This document shows positions 1 to 7,340 of a stretch of DNA of 14,716 nucleotides, piece after piece (the first letter of the stretch is position 1; the number at the start of each line of letters is the position of its first letter). The notes under the pieces are model-generated. The model searched no databases. It was not told where the DNA came from and saw nothing but the letters and a program-made list of their open reading frames with translations. The position numbers were made by a program, and so were the translations under genes. Where the stretch lies: contig JAEWRN010000039.1 of NCBI GenBank assembly GCA_023460035.1, positions 1 through 14,716 of the forward strand, given 5' to 3'. This DNA is from Bacillota bacterium (GTDB lineage Bacteria > Bacillota > Clostridia > Oscillospirales > Ruminococcaceae).

Positions 1-245
1 TTGAGACGAAGCTGCTAAAATTACAACTCCGCGGTACCACTCAAATTGCGCGGCGGTGAGGCCGCACCACTTACAGGCTCCAACAAGCCCATGGCATTAA
101 CGCTGCCTGTACGTGCGCGTTTACTTACTTTCGTGTTCAACTGCCAGCTCGGAAGTGATTCCCCTGACGTCGTCCGGCTGCCTGTTCTCATCTGCTCAGG
201 CTCTCTGTAAACCATATGCACGTCGGCGTTCTTCGTCATCGCCTT
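1..245 (-). ncRNA. T-box leader (arm 1), reading out of the window
   Basis: Read on the minus strand, this is a T-box riboswitch. It has a GATGACGAAG Stem I start, the AGAGAG motif at 202-206 and beyond, and the T-box antiterminator GAGTGGTACCGCGG at 29-42. It ends in the 5' arm of the terminator (TTCGTCTCAA) at the window edge. The tRNA-acceptor bulge reads TGGT, which suits a tRNA with discriminator base A. The likely specifier codon is ATC at 157-159, followed by ACTTCCGAG, suggesting isoleucine. The regulated gene, perhaps ileS, lies beyond base 1 and is not seen. The T-box class is secure; the amino acid is tentative. Confidence 0.88.
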
Positions 246-256
246 TATTTCTATCT

Positions 257-286
257 AAAATAGCAAAAAACAACAGTGCTTGTCAA
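257..286 (-). promoter_or_regulatory. Promoter of the T-box leader (arm 1)
   Basis: On the minus strand there is a perfect -35 TTGACA (286-281), an 18-base spacer, then TATTTT (262-257) as the -10. It sits just upstream of the start of Stem I. It is divergent from the ABC transporter operon. Confidence 0.7.
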
Positions 287-422
287 GCAAAATTTGCACA
301 AAGAAAATAAAAAACACTGCCGGGTATTTGGCAGGTGCAAAAAATTGCGGTGAAATGCCGCCGCAAAACAGGGCTGGCAAACAGGCGGGCAGCGGGCGGG
401 GTGCTGCAACTTACCCCCCGTA

Positions 423-464
423 CAGCCCCGCTTACCGGCCCTGTGTCGCCGGTGGGCTGTTTTT
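423..464 (+). terminator. Terminator-like hairpin upstream of the ABC operon (arm 1)
   Basis: CAGCCC (423-428) pairs with GGGCTG (454-459). ACCGG (434-438) pairs with CCGGT (449-453), leaving a 5-base bulge on the 5' side. Five T follow (460-464). The shape is that of an intrinsic terminator reading rightward, yet it lies in the divergent gap with no gene before it. It may insulate the ABC operon or be chance GC-rich folding. The rest of 287-525 shows no convincing gene. Confidence 0.35.
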
Positions 465-486
465 GCTGGCGGGCGGCGCAGGGCTT

Positions 487-495
487 TGCTATACT
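487..495 (+). promoter_or_regulatory. Extended -10 promoter of the ABC operon (arm 1)
   Basis: TGCTATACT is an extended -10 element (TG-N-TATACT). No good -35 lies 17 bases upstream, which is normal for extended -10 promoters. The predicted start would leave a leader of about 24 bases carrying the AGAGGTG ribosome binding site at 513-519. Confidence 0.55.
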
Positions 496-525
496 GTGTG
501 CATTAAGCAAAGAGAGGTGTAAAAA

Positions 526-1449
526 ATGGAAGAATGCAGTATCAGCGTGCGGGGGCTGCAAAAGTATTACGGGCCCACCCATGCGGTAGACGGCATTTCG
601 TTTCAGGTGAATGCGGGCGAGCTGTTTGGCTTTTTGGGGGTCAACGGCGCGGGCAAAACCACGACGATTCAAATGCTTAGCACACTAGTGCGCCCCACGG
701 CGGGCGAAGCGGAGATTTGCGGGCACAAATTGGGGCGAGAGGACGCGCAGATTCGGCGCGAGATTGGCATTGTGCGCCAGCAAAACGTGCTGGACGACTT
801 GTTGACGGTCGAAGAAAACCTGATTTCCCGCGCGTCGCTGTACCAGAACGACCGGGCAGAAAACAAAAAAAGGCTGGCGACGCTGTGCGAGCTGCTGTCG
901 CTGGAGGATACGCTAAAACGCCGTTACCGGCAGCTTTCGGGCGGGCAAAAACGCAAATGTGAAATTGCCGCGGCGCTGATGCACGCCCCCAAAGTGTTGT
1001 TTTTAGACGAGCCGACCACCGGGCTGGACCCGGCCACCCGCAAGGCGGTGTGGCACGCGGTGCGGCTTATCCGCAAGCAGTACGGCACCACGGTGTTTTT
1101 GACGACGCATTATATGGAGGAAGCCGCGCAGGCCAACCACATCTTAATTTTGGACAAGGGCAAAGAGATTGCCAGCGGCACCCCGTTTGAGCTGAAAGAG
1201 CAGTTTGCATATGACAAATTGACCCTTTACCCGAAAGACCTTGCCGCATTTGCGACAAAGCTGCAAAATGAGGGTACGACCTGCCGCGTGCGGGGCCGCG
1301 GGGTGCAAATCGCAATCCCCAATACGCTGGCGTCGTACGAGCTGCTGCAGCGCTGGCATGCCGAGCTTGCCGGGTTTGAGGTGGTGCAGGGCACGATGGA
1401 CGATGTGTTTTTAAACGCCTGCAAGGGCAGCGAGGAGGAAGCCGTATGA
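526..1449 (+). CDS. ABC-2 type transporter ATP-binding protein (arm 1)
   Basis: This cytoplasmic ATPase subunit should power export by the permease encoded next. At 307 aa it has the usual size of the DrrA/CcmA-like family. All nucleotide-binding motifs are present: Walker A G38-T46 (GVNGAGKTT), Q-loop at Q85/Q86, signature LSGGQKRK at 137-144, Walker B VLFLDEP at 157-163, D-loop GLD at 166-168 and H-loop H195. The C-terminal 80 residues form the family's accessory domain, ending with the typical GTMDDVFL stretch near 289-296. The ATG at 526 has AGAGGTG seven bases upstream. Its stop overlaps the permease start by four bases (ATGA), indicating translational coupling. The substrate is unknown; LytTR/DUF3021-linked ABC-2 systems are often thought to handle peptides, antibiotics or lipids. 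Confidence 0.95.
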   Translation: MEECSISVRGLQKYYGPTHAVDGISFQVNAGELFGFLGVNGAGKTTTIQMLSTLVRPTAGEAEICGHKLGREDAQIRREIGIVRQQNVLDDLLTVEENLISRASLYQNDRAENKKRLATLCELLSLEDTLKRRYRQLSGGQKRKCEIAAALMHAPKVLFLDEPTTGLDPATRKAVWHAVRLIRKQYGTTVFLTTHYMEEAAQANHILILDKGKEIASGTPFELKEQFAYDKLTLYPKDLAAFATKLQNEGTTCRVRGRGVQIAIPNTLASYELLQRWHAELAGFEVVQGTMDDVFLNACKGSEEEAV

Positions 1450-2351
1450 GCGCCGTCAATCATTTAATTAAACGCAATCTCAAGTTATACCTGCGTGACC
1501 GCTCGTCGATCTTTTTTTCGTTGCTGTCGATGCTGATTGTCATCATGCTGATGCTGGTGTTTTTGGGGGATATGAACGTCAACGATGTGCTGAATATTCT
1601 AGAGCAAGCCGGCGTTACCGGTATCAGCCGCGACAGCGCACAGCAGATGGTGCTGCTGTGGACAATTGCCGGCGTGCTGTGCGTCAACACCGTCACCATT
1701 GCGCTGACGGTGACCGGCCAGATGGTGCGGGATGCCGCCACCGGCCGTGCCCAAAGCTTTTACGGGGCGCCGGTCAGCCGGCTGCAAATTGCGGTGGGCT
1801 ATATTGGCGCGTCGTTTTTGGGCACGATGGGTATCTGCCTGCTGACGCTGGGCGTGTCCGACGGGTATTTGCTGGTGACGGGGCACAGCGTTTTGTCGCT
1901 GACAGAGCATCTTGCCGTCATTGGTATGCTGGCGGCCAACGCATTTTCGTATTCTGCCGTGATGTTTTTGGTGGGGTTGTTTGTCAAAAGCGAGGGCGCG
2001 TGGTCGGGCCTTGGCACGGTGGTGGGTACACTGGTCGGCTTTTTGGGCGCCATTTATATCCCGATGGGCGGCCTGCCCAGTGCGGTGCAAAACTTTTTAA
2101 AGGCCACCCCCATTTTGCACAGCGCGTCAATGCTGCGCCGGGTGTTTACCGCGACGGCGCTGCAAGACATGTTTGCCGCGGCGCCCGCAGAGGCGGTGAG
2201 CGAATACAAGACCGCCATGGGCATTACCGTGACCATGGGCGGGCAGACGGTCAGCCTTGCCGGGCAGATTGCAGCGGTGCTGATTTGTGGTATACTGGTT
2301 TTAGCAGCTGCGGCGCTGGTGATGCGGCGCAAATCTGTGCAGGACAGGTAG
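1446..2351 (+). CDS. ABC-2 type transporter permease (arm 1)
   Basis: This 301-aa integral membrane protein is the channel half of the exporter. About six hydrophobic segments are visible, near residues 21-41, 67-90, 115-135, 155-180, 187-209 and 272-293. A basic N-terminus (KRNLKLYLRDR, 9-19) precedes the first, as usual for ABC-2 permeases, and the IPMGGLP stretch near 205-211 is also typical of the family. AGGAGG at 1433-1438, inside the ATPase gene, is the ribosome binding site, and the start overlaps the ATPase stop. One ATPase and one permease suggest a homodimeric permease complex. No substrate can be inferred from the sequence. Confidence 0.92.
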   Translation: MSAVNHLIKRNLKLYLRDRSSIFFSLLSMLIVIMLMLVFLGDMNVNDVLNILEQAGVTGISRDSAQQMVLLWTIAGVLCVNTVTIALTVTGQMVRDAATGRAQSFYGAPVSRLQIAVGYIGASFLGTMGICLLTLGVSDGYLLVTGHSVLSLTEHLAVIGMLAANAFSYSAVMFLVGLFVKSEGAWSGLGTVVGTLVGFLGAIYIPMGGLPSAVQNFLKATPILHSASMLRRVFTATALQDMFAAAPAEAVSEYKTAMGITVTMGGQTVSLAGQIAAVLICGILVLAAAALVMRRKSVQDR

Positions 2352-2361
2352 GGATGCGTGT

Positions 2362-2802
2362 TTGAGAATCATTGTGGAAGAGCTGGAAAAAGGGCAGGAA
2401 GAGGAAATCATCATCCGCACCGGCCGGCTGGACGACCAGCTGCTTGCGCTGATTTCCAGCATTCGCACCTCGCGCGAAAAGCTGAGCGGCTTTCAGCCGG
2501 ACGGCAGCATTCAGCTGCTGGAGCCACAAGAGGTATATTACTTTGAAGCGGTGGACAACCGGGTATTTGCCTACTGCGAAAAAGAGGTTTATGAGGTGCA
2601 CAAAAAGCTGTACGAGCTGGAAGAGCAGTTTGACAACACCGATTTTTTCCGCTGCTCCAAATCGGTCATTTTAAACCTTTCCAAGGTATACAAGCTGACC
2701 CCGGTGCTGGGCGGCCGGTTTGAAGTACTGCTGAACAACAACGAAAAAAGCACAATTTCACGCCAGTACGTGCCGCTTTTGAAAAAAAAGCTGGAAATGT
2801 AA
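2362..2802 (+). CDS. LytTR family DNA-binding regulator, TTG start (arm 1)
   Basis: This 146-aa stand-alone regulator has a LytTR DNA-binding domain over roughly residues 45-146, preceded by a short acidic N-terminus and no receiver domain. Family hallmarks are YYFEAVDNRVF (59-69), FFRCSKSVILNLSKV (95-109) and SRQYVPLLKKKL (133-144). I chose TTG at 2362 because TAGGGA at 2349-2354 sits at good Shine-Dalgarno distance and no in-frame ATG lies near. An out-of-frame ATG at 2354 closes after three codons, its TGA overlapping the TTG. The gene lies ten bases after the permease stop and just before a DUF3021 gene. That pair is common in Bacillota next to ABC-2 transporters, where the regulator probably controls its own operon. 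Confidence 0.92.
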   Translation: MRIIVEELEKGQEEEIIIRTGRLDDQLLALISSIRTSREKLSGFQPDGSIQLLEPQEVYYFEAVDNRVFAYCEKEVYEVHKKLYELEEQFDNTDFFRCSKSVILNLSKVYKLTPVLGGRFEVLLNNNEKSTISRQYVPLLKKKLEM

Positions 2803-2816
2803 AGGGGGCAACGCAA

Positions 2817-3263
2817 ATGCAGTTTTTAAAACGTCTGACCTTTTATGTCGCTACCATTACGACCTTTACACTGCTTGCCTGTGCCGTGTGGATTACGGTT
2901 GAAATGGTGGACAGCGGTATGTCTTTGCAGGCGGATTTTTTGCCCGTCGAGCTGTTGTGGCAGGTTTTAGTTGTGGGGGTGGTGTGCGGTTTTGCCACCG
3001 CGCTGCTGATTGCGGGTGAGGCGCAAAGCCGCAAAGAGGTGCTTGTGCGCTTTGGTACGCACTATGTTGTAATCAATGCCATTATTCTTGGCTGCGGCGC
3101 GCTGTTTGGTTGGTATACCGTCACCCCGGCAGGCATGTTGATGATGATGCTCACGGTGGCGCTGGTGTATGTGGCGGTCGCCACCATGTCGTACCTGCGC
3201 GACAAGTCGATTGCGGACAAGATCAACGAGCGGCTGGAGCATTTTCACCGCGGCCAGCGCTAA
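2817..3263 (+). CDS. DUF3021 family four-helix membrane protein (arm 1)
   Basis: This 148-aa membrane protein has four predicted transmembrane helices, near residues 10-32, 45-67, 80-100 and 104-126, and a charged C-terminal tail (roughly 128-148) likely in the cytoplasm. Size, topology and position after a LytTR gene match the DUF3021 family. Its biochemical role is not established; by context it may sense membrane state or restrain the LytTR regulator. AAAGGGGG at 2801-2808 is the ribosome binding site, 14 bases after the previous stop, so it is the last gene of a four-gene operon that ends at the terminator following it. Confidence 0.88.
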   Translation: MQFLKRLTFYVATITTFTLLACAVWITVEMVDSGMSLQADFLPVELLWQVLVVGVVCGFATALLIAGEAQSRKEVLVRFGTHYVVINAIILGCGALFGWYTVTPAGMLMMMLTVALVYVAVATMSYLRDKSIADKINERLEHFHRGQR

Positions 3264-3268
3264 AAAAC

Positions 3269-3331
3269 AAAAAAGCACCGCCCCCGCGGTACCGGCGTAT
3301 CTTGCCGGCGTAGCGAGGGCGGTGCTTTTTT
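3269..3331. terminator. Bidirectional terminator between convergent operons (arm 1)
   Basis: A 15-bp stem, AAAAAAGCACCGCCC (3269-3283) with its complement at 3317-3331, gives a U-run in both directions. The loop carries a second small hairpin (ACCGGC/GCCGGC, about 3291-3309). It serves the ABC operon from the left and the methyltransferase gene from the right. Confidence 0.92.
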
Positions 3332-3372
3332 ATAAAATGGGGGGTGCTTCAAACAGGGCAGTGCAGCCAGGG

Positions 3373-4488
3373 CTAATCACCCCATACCTCGCGGGCAATG
3401 TCGCGCACCAGCGCAAGCTTTGCCCACTGGTCGTCTTCGGTCAGCCGGTTGCCCTCTTCGGTAGAGGCAAACCCGCACTGGGGGCTGAGGTACAGCCGGT
3501 CCAGCGGCACAAACTGCGCCGCCTCATGAATGCGCTGAATGACGGCGGCCTTTTCTTCCAGCTTTGGGGTTTTGGTCGTGATGAGGCCCAGCACAACAGC
3601 TTTATCCGGTGCGACATACCGCAGCGGCTCAAACCCGCCCGAGCGCGCGTCGTCGTATTCAAGGTAAAAGGCTGAAACCGCTTCGTCGGCAAACAAGTAC
3701 GGGGCAATGGGGTCGTACGCGCCGGACGAAGCGTAGGTAGAGTGAAAGTTGCCGCGGCACACGTGGGTCGTCACCGTCAAATCGTCCGGCTTGCCCTTTA
3801 GCGCCAGGTTGTTCAGTGCAATCTGCTCTTTTGCAATGGTGCGCACCTTATCTTCGTTTAGGTCAAACATCGGCCAAAAGCTTTTGTCCACATAAAGGCC
3901 CCAGGTGCAGTCGTCCAGCTGCAAATTGCGGCAGCCTGCGTCGTACAGCTCGCGAAGTACCGTTTGGTAAGCAGTGCCGATGTCGGCCAGCAGCGCGTCG
4001 TCACTGGGGTAGTGCTGCCGGTTTTGCGCAAGGTATTCGGGCAGCCGCAGCTGCACCAGCAGCTGTGCGGGCGCGGGGATGGTCTGCTTTGCCACCACGC
4101 CGCCCGTCTCCTGCGCTTTGACAAACTTAAAATGCTCCACAAACGGGTGCCCGCTGCCGGTAATCGGCCCCGTAATGACCGCCGTTTCTGCTTTGGTGCG
4201 CTCGCCGTGGAACTGCAGCCCCTTGGCGGTGCCCGCCTTTTCAATGCCGCCAAGGCCCCACATAAAGTCGAGGTGCCACCAGCTGCGGCGAAACTCGCCG
4301 TCGGTGATGACCGGCAGCCCGGCCGCCTTTTGCTTTGCAATCAGGTCTAAAATGGCGGCGTCCTCTGCGGCGGCCAGTTCTTGCGCGGTAATTTGGTGCA
4401 GGGCGCTGGCAAGGCGGGCTTTTTTCAGCGCGTCGGGGCGCAAAAAGCTGCCTACAATGTCATAGCGAAACGGTGCGTGTGGTGTCAT
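3373..4488 (-). CDS. MetE-like (YxjG/YxjH type) methionine synthase, short form (arm 1)
   Basis: This cobalamin-independent methionine synthase family protein (UROD/MetE-like barrel) probably methylates homocysteine to methionine in the cytoplasm. At 371 aa it holds only the catalytic C-terminal half of MetE, which is about 750 aa, as in Bacillus YxjG and YxjH. The four zinc ligands are intact: H242 and C244 (THVCRGN), E277 (FYLEYDD) and C338 (SPQCGF). The N-terminal IVGSFLRP (11-18) and TDGEFRRSWW (62-71) are family signatures. Without the N-terminal half the methyl donor is uncertain (folate or another compound). AAAGGAG precedes the ATG (complement at 4496-4502). The gene lies 63 bases after cysK with no visible promoter between, so it depends on read-through of the intervening hairpin. 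Confidence 0.9.
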   Translation of the reverse strand: MTPHAPFRYDIVGSFLRPDALKKARLASALHQITAQELAAAEDAAILDLIAKQKAAGLPVITDGEFRRSWWHLDFMWGLGGIEKAGTAKGLQFHGERTKAETAVITGPITGSGHPFVEHFKFVKAQETGGVVAKQTIPAPAQLLVQLRLPEYLAQNRQHYPSDDALLADIGTAYQTVLRELYDAGCRNLQLDDCTWGLYVDKSFWPMFDLNEDKVRTIAKEQIALNNLALKGKPDDLTVTTHVCRGNFHSTYASSGAYDPIAPYLFADEAVSAFYLEYDDARSGGFEPLRYVAPDKAVVLGLITTKTPKLEEKAAVIQRIHEAAQFVPLDRLYLSPQCGFASTEEGNRLTEDDQWAKLALVRDIAREVWGD

Positions 4489-4510
4489 AGGGGGGCTCCT
4501 TTCGGGTGTA

Positions 4511-4541
4511 AAAAAGCGGCGGCACAGGGCCGCCGCTTTTT
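4511..4541 (-). terminator. Hairpin terminator between cysK and the metE-like gene (arm 1)
   Basis: A 13-bp stem (4511-4523 with 4529-4541, core GCGGCGGC) has a 5-base loop and a U-run on the minus strand, right after the cysK stop. Since the next gene has no clear promoter, this is probably a partial terminator that lowers expression of the methyltransferase relative to cysK. Confidence 0.8.
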
Positions 4542-4551
4542 GGTTGGTTCG

Positions 4552-5484
4552 TTATTCCGCGAAAAGCGGGGTGGACAGGTAGCGCTCGCCGGTGTCGGGC
4601 AGCAGCACCACAATGGTTTTGCCTGCGTTTTCCGGCCGTTTTGCCAGCTGAATGGCGGCATAGGTGGCGGCGCCGGACGAAATACCCACCAGCACGCCCT
4701 CTTTGTGGCCAATGGCACGGCCGGTTTCAAACGCGTCCTCGTTGGAAACGGTGATGATCTCGTCGTAAATTTTTGTGTTCAGCACGTCGGGCACAAAGCC
4801 TGCGCCAATGCCCTGAATTTTGTGCGGGCCGGCCACACCGGTAGACAGCACGGCCGAGCTTGCGGGTTCTACCGCCACTATTTTCACCGCCGGGTTTTGC
4901 GATTTCAGGTATTCGCCGGTGCCGGTAATGGTGCCGCCGGTGCCGATGCCCGCGACAAAAATGTCCACTTTGCCGTCGGTGTCCTGCCAAATTTCCGGCC
5001 CGGTGGTGGCACGGTGCACGGCGGGGTTTGCCGGGTTGACAAACTGGCCGGCCACAAAGCTGTCCGGGGTGGTCTTTTGCAGCTCGTTTGCCTTTTCAAT
5101 AGCGCCCTTCATGCCCTTGGCACCCTCGGTCAGCACCAGCTCGGCACCGTAAGCCTTTGCCAGCTGCCGGCGCTCGACAGACATGGTTTCAGGCATGACC
5201 AAAATCAGCTTGTAGCCGCGTGCAGCCGCGACCGAAGCAAGGCCAATGCCGGTGTTGCCGGACGTCGGCTCAATGATGACCGAACCGGGCTTTAAAATGC
5301 CGCGGGCCTCCGCGTCGTCAATCATGCTTTTGGCAATGCGGTCCTTTACCGAGCCGGCCGGGTTAAAGTATTCCAGCTTTGCCACCAGCTTTGCGTTCAG
5401 GCCTTCGGCCTTTTCAATGTGGGTCAGCTCTAACAGCGGGGTTTTACCAATCAGTTGATCTGCGGAAGTATAAATGTTAGCCAT
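4552..5484 (-). CDS. cysK: Cysteine synthase (O-acetylserine sulfhydrylase) (arm 1)
   Basis: This PLP enzyme makes L-cysteine from O-acetylserine and sulfide. At 310 aa it has the usual CysK length. The PLP lysine is K47 in NPAGSVKDR. The substrate loop is PTSGNTG (73-79), the phosphate-binding loop GTGGT (181-185), and SSGAA (269-273) and PDTGERYLST (296-305) close the fold. I start at the ATG at 5484, with AAAGGAG (complement at 5493-5499) at ideal distance. A longer frame from a TTG at 5511 would begin upstream of that site and is rejected. The protein contains no cysteine, which suits an enzyme made during cysteine shortage. It lies 158 bases after the metY gene, with a small cysteine-containing ORF in between. 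Confidence 0.96.
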   Translation of the reverse strand: MANIYTSADQLIGKTPLLELTHIEKAEGLNAKLVAKLEYFNPAGSVKDRIAKSMIDDAEARGILKPGSVIIEPTSGNTGIGLASVAAARGYKLILVMPETMSVERRQLAKAYGAELVLTEGAKGMKGAIEKANELQKTTPDSFVAGQFVNPANPAVHRATTGPEIWQDTDGKVDIFVAGIGTGGTITGTGEYLKSQNPAVKIVAVEPASSAVLSTGVAGPHKIQGIGAGFVPDVLNTKIYDEIITVSNEDAFETGRAIGHKEGVLVGISSGAATYAAIQLAKRPENAGKTIVVLLPDTGERYLSTPLFAE

Positions 5485-5497
5485 AATAGACACTCCT

Positions 5498-5593
5498 TTA
5501 ATTGTTGTCAAATAAAATTAAGTTGAAGAGTTGGTTGCGCGGGGGACAACATCGCATTGCCCCGCAAAAACCGTGTCGTATGGCATGTTTCAT
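5498..5593 (-). CDS. Small ORF (31 aa) with Cys10, Cys15, Cys16 before cysK (arm 1)
   Basis: This candidate leader peptide starts at ATG 5593, preceded by GGGAG. It reads MKHAIRHGFCGAMRCC for residues 1-16 and stops at TAA 5500-5498. The stop overlaps the AAAGGAG ribosome binding site of cysK. A strong RNA hairpin (stem GCGGGGCAA with TTG-T-CCCCCGC) spans its cysteine codons. No terminator follows, so any control would act on cysK translation or mRNA stability. It is too short for homology inference; support comes from position, cysteine content and likeness to the metY leader peptide. Confidence 0.5.
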   Translation of the reverse strand: MKHAIRHGFCGAMRCCPPRNQLFNLILFDNN

Positions 5594-5642
5594 TTTACTC
5601 CCGTCCTTTCATGGCGAATTCATTTATTATTGGGGGCGCCGG

Positions 5643-6932
5643 TTATTGTACGGCGGCGAACCCCTGGGTCAAATCGGCCAGAATATCGTCGATGTGTTCT
5701 GTGCCGATCGACAGGCGAATGGTGTTGGGGCGAATGCCGCAGGCGGCAAGTTCGTCTGCCGACAGCTGCGAGTGGGTGGTGGAAGCGGGGTGGATAACAA
5801 GGGATTTTACATCCGCCACGTTGGCCAGCAGCGAGAACAGCTTTAAGCTTTCGGTAAACTTTTTCGCCGTCTCGGCATCGCCCTTAATTTCGAAGGTGAA
5901 AATAGAACCCGCCCCGTGCGGGAAGTACCGGTCATACAACTGTTTTGCGGCGCCGGTGGCAAGCGACGGGTGGTTGACCCGCTCGACCCCGGGGTGCTTT
6001 TGCAAAAAGTCAACGACCTTCAATGCGTTTTCCACATGGCGCTCGACCCGCAGCGACAGGGTTTCCAGCCCTTGCAGCAGCAAGAACGAGTTGAACGGCG
6101 AAATGGCGCCGCCAAGGTCGCGCAGCAGGGTAGTGCGCGCCTTTGTGATGTAGGCAAGGCTGCCCGCGGCCTCGGTAAACACAACGCCGTGGTACGAGGG
6201 GTTTGGGGCGGAAAGCCCGGGGAACTTGCCGCTGGCGGCCCAGTCAAACCTGCCGCCGTCAATAATCACGCCGCCCATCACGGTGCCGTGCCCGCCAATA
6301 AACTTCGTGGCCGAATGCACCACAATGTCGGCGCCGTGTTCAATGGGGCGCAGCAGGTAGGGGGTGGCAAAGGTGCTGTCCACAATCAGCGGGATGCCGT
6401 GCCGGTGGGCAATTTCGGCCACGGCTTCAAGGTCCAGCACGTCGGCGTTGGGGTTGCCCAGCGTTTCGGCATACAGCAGCTTTGTGTTTTCACGAATGGC
6501 TTTTTCAAAGTTTGCGGGGTCGCTCTGGTCCACAAAGGTGGTGGTAATGCCGGCGTCCTGCAACGTGTTGGACAGCAGGTTGACGGTGCCGCCGTACAGG
6601 TTGGACGCCGAGACTACATGGTCGCCCGCAATGGCGATGTTTTGAATGGCATAAGCGACGGCGGTAGAGCCGGAAGCCAGCGCCAGCGCCGCGGCCCCAC
6701 CCTCCAGCGCCGCAATGCGCTTTTCAAACACATCGCTGGTCGGGTTCATCAGCCGGGTGTAAATGTTGCCGCCCTCGGTCAGCGCAAAGCGGCCAGCGGC
6801 CTGCGCCGAATCTTTAAACACGTACGAGGTGGTGGCGTAAATGGGCACTGCGCGGGAATCGGTCGCGGGGTCCGGGCTTTCCTGCCCAACGTGCAGTTGC
6901 AGGGTTTCGAACTTGTAATTGTGTTCCGACAT
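5643..6932 (-). CDS. metY: O-acetylhomoserine sulfhydrylase (arm 1)
   Basis: This PLP enzyme of the Cys/Met metabolism family (fold type I) converts O-acetylhomoserine and sulfide to homocysteine. At 429 aa it has the full MetY length, longer than cystathionine synthases and lyases (about 380-400). The PLP lysine is K210 in HSATKFIGGHG. Y58 and R60 (YTRLMNPT) belong to the neighbouring-subunit phosphate clamp, SGS (87-89) binds phosphate, D185 (VDSTFATPYL) contacts the ring nitrogen, and R406 (IRLSIGTEH) should bind the substrate carboxylate. AAAAGAGGAG precedes the ATG. It is the first enzyme gene after a perfect promoter, a leader peptide and a terminator. It has a single cysteine. A side activity as cysteine synthase is known in the family. 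Confidence 0.94.
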   Translation of the reverse strand: MSEHNYKFETLQLHVGQESPDPATDSRAVPIYATTSYVFKDSAQAAGRFALTEGGNIYTRLMNPTSDVFEKRIAALEGGAAALALASGSTAVAYAIQNIAIAGDHVVSASNLYGGTVNLLSNTLQDAGITTTFVDQSDPANFEKAIRENTKLLYAETLGNPNADVLDLEAVAEIAHRHGIPLIVDSTFATPYLLRPIEHGADIVVHSATKFIGGHGTVMGGVIIDGGRFDWAASGKFPGLSAPNPSYHGVVFTEAAGSLAYITKARTTLLRDLGGAISPFNSFLLLQGLETLSLRVERHVENALKVVDFLQKHPGVERVNHPSLATGAAKQLYDRYFPHGAGSIFTFEIKGDAETAKKFTESLKLFSLLANVADVKSLVIHPASTTHSQLSADELAACGIRPNTIRLSIGTEHIDDILADLTQGFAAVQ

Positions 6933-6985
6933 GATAATGACTCCTCTTTTATGGTATATTTTTTATGGGGTCTCGCCGCCGGAAC

Positions 6986-7030
6986 AAAAAAATTGCCCGG
7001 GAGGCGTCATGGTACGACTCTCCCGGGCAA
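6986..7030 (-). terminator. Attenuator terminator upstream of metY (arm 1)
   Basis: On the minus strand TTGCCCGGGAG pairs over 11 bp with CTCCCGGGCAA, with a 16-base loop and seven T. It lies between the leader peptide and metY, so transcription must read through it to express metY. Part of its 5' arm can pair instead with a segment inside the leader peptide gene. Confidence 0.92.
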
Positions 7031-7056
7031 AGATGTTTCTAGGTGTTGCTGGCAAA

Positions 7057-7170
7057 TCAAATTGCCAGACCATGCACAGAAAGGGGCACGGCAAAACACC
7101 CGTACATCGAGCTTGTCCGGGAGTAGAGCATTCGCCCACAACAGAATTTGCTGCTAAAAATTGCGCTCAT
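7057..7170 (-). CDS. Cysteine-containing leader peptide (37 aa) of the metY operon (arm 1)
   Basis: The ATG at 7170 has a near-perfect Shine-Dalgarno, AAAGGAGG (complement at 7180-7187). Residues 1-14 are MSAIFSSKFCCGRM. Tandem TGT codons encode Cys10-Cys11 and a third encodes Cys25. The TGA lies in the loop of a 7-bp hairpin. The promoter is just upstream and a terminator just downstream, the classic layout of a translational attenuator. A role in sensing charged tRNA-Cys is inferred from this layout. The peptide itself probably has no function. Confidence 0.75.
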   Translation of the reverse strand: MSAIFSSKFCCGRMLYSRTSSMYGCFAVPLSVHGLAI

Positions 7171-7226
7171 GTTCGCCTGCCTCCTTTCGTGTGACCGCCG
7201 CTGTGACGGGCGGGTTCTTTATTGGG

Positions 7227-7255
7227 ATTATACCGGGTAAAACCTATATTGTCAA
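7227..7255 (-). promoter_or_regulatory. Perfect sigma-A promoter of the metY-cysK operon (arm 1)
   Basis: TTGACA (7255-7250), a 17-base spacer and TATAAT (7232-7227) match consensus exactly on the minus strand. A promoter this strong is usual where control is exerted later, by attenuation, or by a repressor. An imperfect dyad CCTAT-N7-ATAGG (7243-7259) overlaps the -35 and may be an operator. Confidence 0.92.
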
Positions 7256-7340
7256 TAGGAAATATGAAATTTTTACTATTTTTCCGCAAAAAAGTTTGTG
7301 TAAAAAGCGCTGTGCCTGTCAACAAAACCTGCAAAACCAC

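Noticed and set aside
280..522. An 80-codon frame ending at the ABC operon ribosome binding site, with a hydrophobic C-terminal half
   Set aside because: It covers the T-box promoter -35 and the extended -10 of the ABC operon, has no good ribosome binding site, and is Gly/Pro/Ala rich as expected from the GC-rich spacer.
4381..5295. A 304-codon open frame opposite cysK and the metE-like gene (mirror copy at 9422-10336)
   Set aside because: It runs antisense across two recognised genes and the terminator between them, with no ribosome binding site or family features.
4552..5511. Longer cysK starting at TTG 5511 (319 aa)
   Set aside because: That start lies upstream of the AAAGGAG site which serves the ATG at 5484, and the extra nine residues are encoded by the ribosome binding region.
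5916..7157. A 413-codon open frame opposite metY (mirror copy at 7560-8801)
   Set aside because: It is antisense to a well-supported PLP enzyme gene, has low-complexity Gly/Val/Arg/His composition, and is typical of shadow frames in GC-rich genes.
6933..7255. SAM or other known riboswitch in the metY leader
   Set aside because: I could not find the SAM-I core pattern or a T-box motif here. The space is filled by the leader peptide, its stop-codon hairpin and the terminator.
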